Position numbers and translations under genes: made by a program. This document shows, piece by piece, positions 6,001 through 7,181 of a DNA stretch of 7,181 nt. Every line of letters starts with the position of its first letter. The first letter of the stretch is position 1. A model generated the notes under the pieces. That model had not been told where the DNA came from, searched no databases, and saw only the letters and a list, made by a program, of their open reading frames with translations. The stretch is taken from NCBI GenBank assembly GCA_030050125.1, contig JASIJN010000508.1, positions 1 through 7,181 of the forward strand, read 5' to 3'. The DNA comes from Streptosporangiaceae bacterium. GTDB lineage: Bacteria > Actinomycetota > Actinomycetes > Streptosporangiales > Streptosporangiaceae.

Positions 6001-7181
6001 GACAACCTGTTCGAGAACAGCACCACGCCGTGGATATCGGGGACGTCGAACCCGGTCATCAGCCTGAGCTGGCACGGGTTCAGGAAGATCTCCAAGATCG
6101 TGGTCCAGCCCGCGTACGGGTTCGCGGCCGCCCCGCCGAAGATCGAGGTGAGCAGCTTCTTCGGGAACCGGGAGGCCACGATCGGGCTGGACGGCGTGGC
6201 CACCATCTCGCCCCCGCTTCTCACCCAGCAGATGAACCTGAGCTTCCCCGGCTGGTCGTCGGCGGCGCAGCCGGGGACCACGACCTCCGGCGGGCCGCTG
6301 CTCGGCCTGCAAAAGCTGACCATCCCGGCGCTGTCCCGCTATCACCTGGCCGCGATCGATCCGAGCACGCCGTTCCAGCTGGCCTGCGGCGACGGGCCGG
6401 TGATCACGCTGGACGGGCAGAACTTCACGACGTCGGTGAGCGGCACGCTCGGGGCACTGGCCGGGGAACTGCCGGTGAGCGTGCGGCTGTGCACCCCCCA
6501 GGACACGGCCGTCCTCGCCGCCGGGCAGCACCGGCTGCTCGCCGAGCCCGGGCTGTTCACGGTGACCAGCGTGGTGCTGCAGACGCCGCGGACCGGCGCG
6601 GCCCCGGCCGCCACCCGGGCCCGCAGCCTTCGCGTGCTGAACTGGGGCGCGGACAGCCGGTCGGTTCGGATCGGCCCCGGGGCCCAGGCCTACGTCGAGG
6701 TGCACGAGAACGCGAACGCCGGCTGGGAGGCCTCCCTGAACGGGCGACCGCTGACCCCGGCCGTGCTGGACGGCTGGCAGCAGGGGTTCGTGGTGCCGGC
6801 CGGCTCCGGCGGCGTGATCACCATGACGTTCGCCCCGGCGACCTGGTATCACGCCAGCCTCGGCCTGGCCGCCCTGGTGATCATCGGCCTGATCGTGGTC
6901 GCGGTCGGATGGAAGCGCTGGATGTCGTACGTGCTGCCGGTCGCCTACTTCGTCATCATGGAGGTCGGCACCGCCGTGCTGCTGCGCGGGACGCGGGTCG
7001 CCGCCCTCTGGGTGCCGCTGGAGATCCTGTCCCTGCTCGCCCTGACCGCGGCCGGGCTTGGCGTGGTCCGGCACCGCCGGGACGGGAGCCGCCGGGTGCG
7101 CCACGGCCCGGCCGACTGGGCAGCGACCCCGGCTCCCGACGACGCCTCGGCCAGCCGGCACCGGGCGGTCACCCTGTGGTC
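3061..7181 (+). CDS. aftD: AftD-like arabinofuranosyltransferase (DUF3367), 3' end beyond window
   Basis: This GT-C fold membrane glycosyltransferase probably adds arabinofuranose, or a similar pentofuranose, from a decaprenyl-phosphate donor to an envelope glycan on the outer side of the membrane. The frame is open for 1373 codons to the window edge; mycobacterial AftD is about 1400 residues, so little is likely missing. A 44-residue tail precedes TM1 (45-60). The first outer loop carries D68 and D74 in DTKLGVD, where GT-C enzymes keep catalytic acidic residues, then GTLQDQYIGYAVPMGPFF (95-112). About ten more hydrophobic segments run to about residue 456, with E282 in YVEQA after a WW-containing helix. 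An outer region of roughly 800 residues follows. It includes a discoidin-like module (about 741-885, FDGNSATAW at 769-777) and a second one (about 964-1090). NAGWEA (1219-1224) comes next, then two or three TM segments from 1265 and an Arg-rich tail. Family assignment is firm; the arabinan substrate is inferred. Confidence 0.88.
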   Translation, partial: MTAPALSGGPGGDLMGAEETPADTGAERGPRPGRPHGWRAASGRWFLLVWAAALIVLLANDTGRMIFDTKLGVDINAAGFFARLWPLWNPLEWLGTLQDQYIGYAVPMGPFFLVGQFLHLPVWIVERLWLSLLIAAGFWGVTKLATALEIGSEGSRLLAGVVFALWPTFTIVIGSTSAAALPGLMVPWAVLPLVDGLAGRRSAVAACARSGVAILLMGGVNAVSTISVLVLPALYIVTHTRGRRRIAVGACWATAVVAATAWWAVPLLLQGRYSFNFLPYVEQAATTTKTMSTDAFLRGAGNWTAYFDLGAPWLSAGWAMVANPGAIAASAVTAAAGLCGLARRDMPERMWLRLSVGVVALAALAGYPGPLGGPLHGLVQNLLNGTFAPFRNVSKLEPVVGLALALGIAHLLGLAREHAMPAPRGSRRLTARVAAAPVIALGLAGLALPYLTGQILQPGSFTAVPSYWYQVASFLASHSKNQTALVVPGDSHGIYLWGEPIDDPLEPLASSPWAERALVPYGGPGSQTFLDTAETAIESGQDVPGLAAFLARAGIRYVVVRNDLSPGDIGYTAPRIVLQTLALSGFTRAASFGPMITGAQTNPETIQQVQAYLPKYPAIEVFQATRASLRPSSPVTALPASSTALVNGGPDSLLQLTGQGVLAGNQAAVIAGDTTAGRPALWAVTDGQRRQDNAFGLINANTSFTYTATETNPVDDPLGGGGGPPRQILPVPAAGHQTVAVLSGAASVTASSYGSWLTYQPQYDPVNAFDGNSATAWAEGDPSTPVGQWIQITFDRTLDLSSSIGVQLLDDGFSRAIANQLQVSTAAGRVTTPTVPTNATQRLRVVPGPTKWLRITITGASNVIAGNPGAGIRDVLIPGVRVTRYLQPAEDSAGSAAPSVAFSFSQPAPAPAGEADRAATEPMARLFTLDRPMPLQLTATAVAQPSSALSALLGKLAPPGKLSLLVSASSTWGSLPTFGPDNLFENSTTPWISGTSNPVISLSWHGFRKISKIVVQPAYGFAAAPPKIEVSSFFGNREATIGLDGVATISPPLLTQQMNLSFPGWSSAAQPGTTTSGGPLLGLQKLTIPALSRYHLAAIDPSTPFQLACGDGPVITLDGQNFTTSVSGTLGALAGELPVSVRLCTPQDTAVLAAGQHRLLAEPGLFTVTSVVLQTPRTGAAPAATRARSLRVLNWGADSRSVRIGPGAQAYVEVHENANAGWEASLNGRPLTPAVLDGWQQGFVVPAGSGGVITMTFAPATWYHASLGLAALVIIGLIVVAVGWKRWMSYVLPVAYFVIMEVGTAVLLRGTRVAALWVPLEILSLLALTAAGLGVVRHRRDGSRRVRHGPADWAATPAPDDASASRHRAVTLW
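5281..5715 (+). other. First discoidin-like (F5/8 type C / CBM) domain of the AftD-like protein
   Basis: At about residues 741-885 the segment has the usual discoidin order. VTASSYGS (748-755) is followed by the signature FDGNSATAWAEG (769-780), WIQITFD, a strand-rich middle, and LRITITG near the end. In mycobacterial AftD the C-terminal half contains carbohydrate-binding modules of this kind, thought to hold the growing polysaccharide. No residues specific to one sugar can be named from sequence alone. Boundaries are approximate. Confidence 0.7.
5950..6330 (+). other. Second, more divergent discoidin-like domain of the AftD-like protein
   Basis: At about residues 964-1090 the pattern recurs in a weaker form. 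SASSTWGS (967-974) is followed by DNLFENSTTPWISG in the place of the usual D-G-x-x-x-T-x-W signature. ISLSWHGFRKISKIVVQPA follows as the core strands, and LGLQKLTIPAL closes the module. It probably represents a second carbohydrate-binding module. The signature is degenerate, so binding ability is uncertain, and boundaries are approximate. Confidence 0.55.

Noticed and set aside
2971..7161. A 1396-residue open frame on the minus strand, nearly the whole length of the AftD-like gene
   Set aside because: The translation is dominated by R, G, Q, P, H and D with no hydrophobic core or recognisable domain. The plus-strand frame gives a coherent membrane protein with family motifs. High GC leaves the antisense frame free of stops by chance.

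Overview
The window comes from a very GC-rich bacterium, almost certainly an actinomycete. Coding regions are strongly biased to G/C at third codon positions, GTG starts are frequent, and long open frames appear on the strand opposite real genes. The most diagnostic gene is a large AftD-type (DUF3367) arabinofuranosyltransferase-like membrane protein, a family known from Actinobacteria. Beside it is a methyltransferase that closely resembles, from memory, the mycobacterial Rv0224c family. I cannot place the genus. Nothing here proves a mycolic-acid or arabinogalactan-bearing organism, because AftD-like proteins also occur in other actinomycetes.

Layout. A 160-bp AT-enriched intergenic region (2104-2263) separates two divergent units. 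The leftward unit reads from about 2088 down to the left edge. It holds a GT4 glycosyltransferase (793-2088 or 2103), a class I SAM-dependent methyltransferase (37-774, 18 nt downstream), and possibly the first codons of a third gene that overlaps the methyltransferase stop by 4 nt (1-40). The rightward unit holds a second, unrelated-looking class I SAM-dependent methyltransferase (2264-3064). Its stop codon overlaps by 4 nt the GTG start of the AftD-like gene (3061 to beyond 7181). That gene stays open for 1373 codons to the right edge and is cut there, probably close to its true end.

How the genes may work together. Each unit pairs one methyltransferase with one glycosyltransferase: a cytosolic GT4 on the left and a polytopic GT-C enzyme acting outside the membrane on the right. 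The simplest reading is an envelope polysaccharide or glycolipid locus. In that model the cytosolic GT4 and the methyltransferases build or modify a lipid-linked glycan precursor, and the AftD-like protein adds a pentofuranose from a polyprenyl-phosphate donor on the outer face. Its C-terminal half carries two discoidin-like carbohydrate-binding modules. The precise substrates cannot be read from the sequence.

I see no tRNA, rRNA, mobile element, CRISPR array or convincing terminator. The main non-coding points of interest are a perfect 6-6-6 inverted repeat and possible back-to-back promoters in the divergent intergenic region. A 21-bp in-frame tandem repeat encodes a Pro/Ala/Leu-rich N-terminal tail on the GT4 enzyme.
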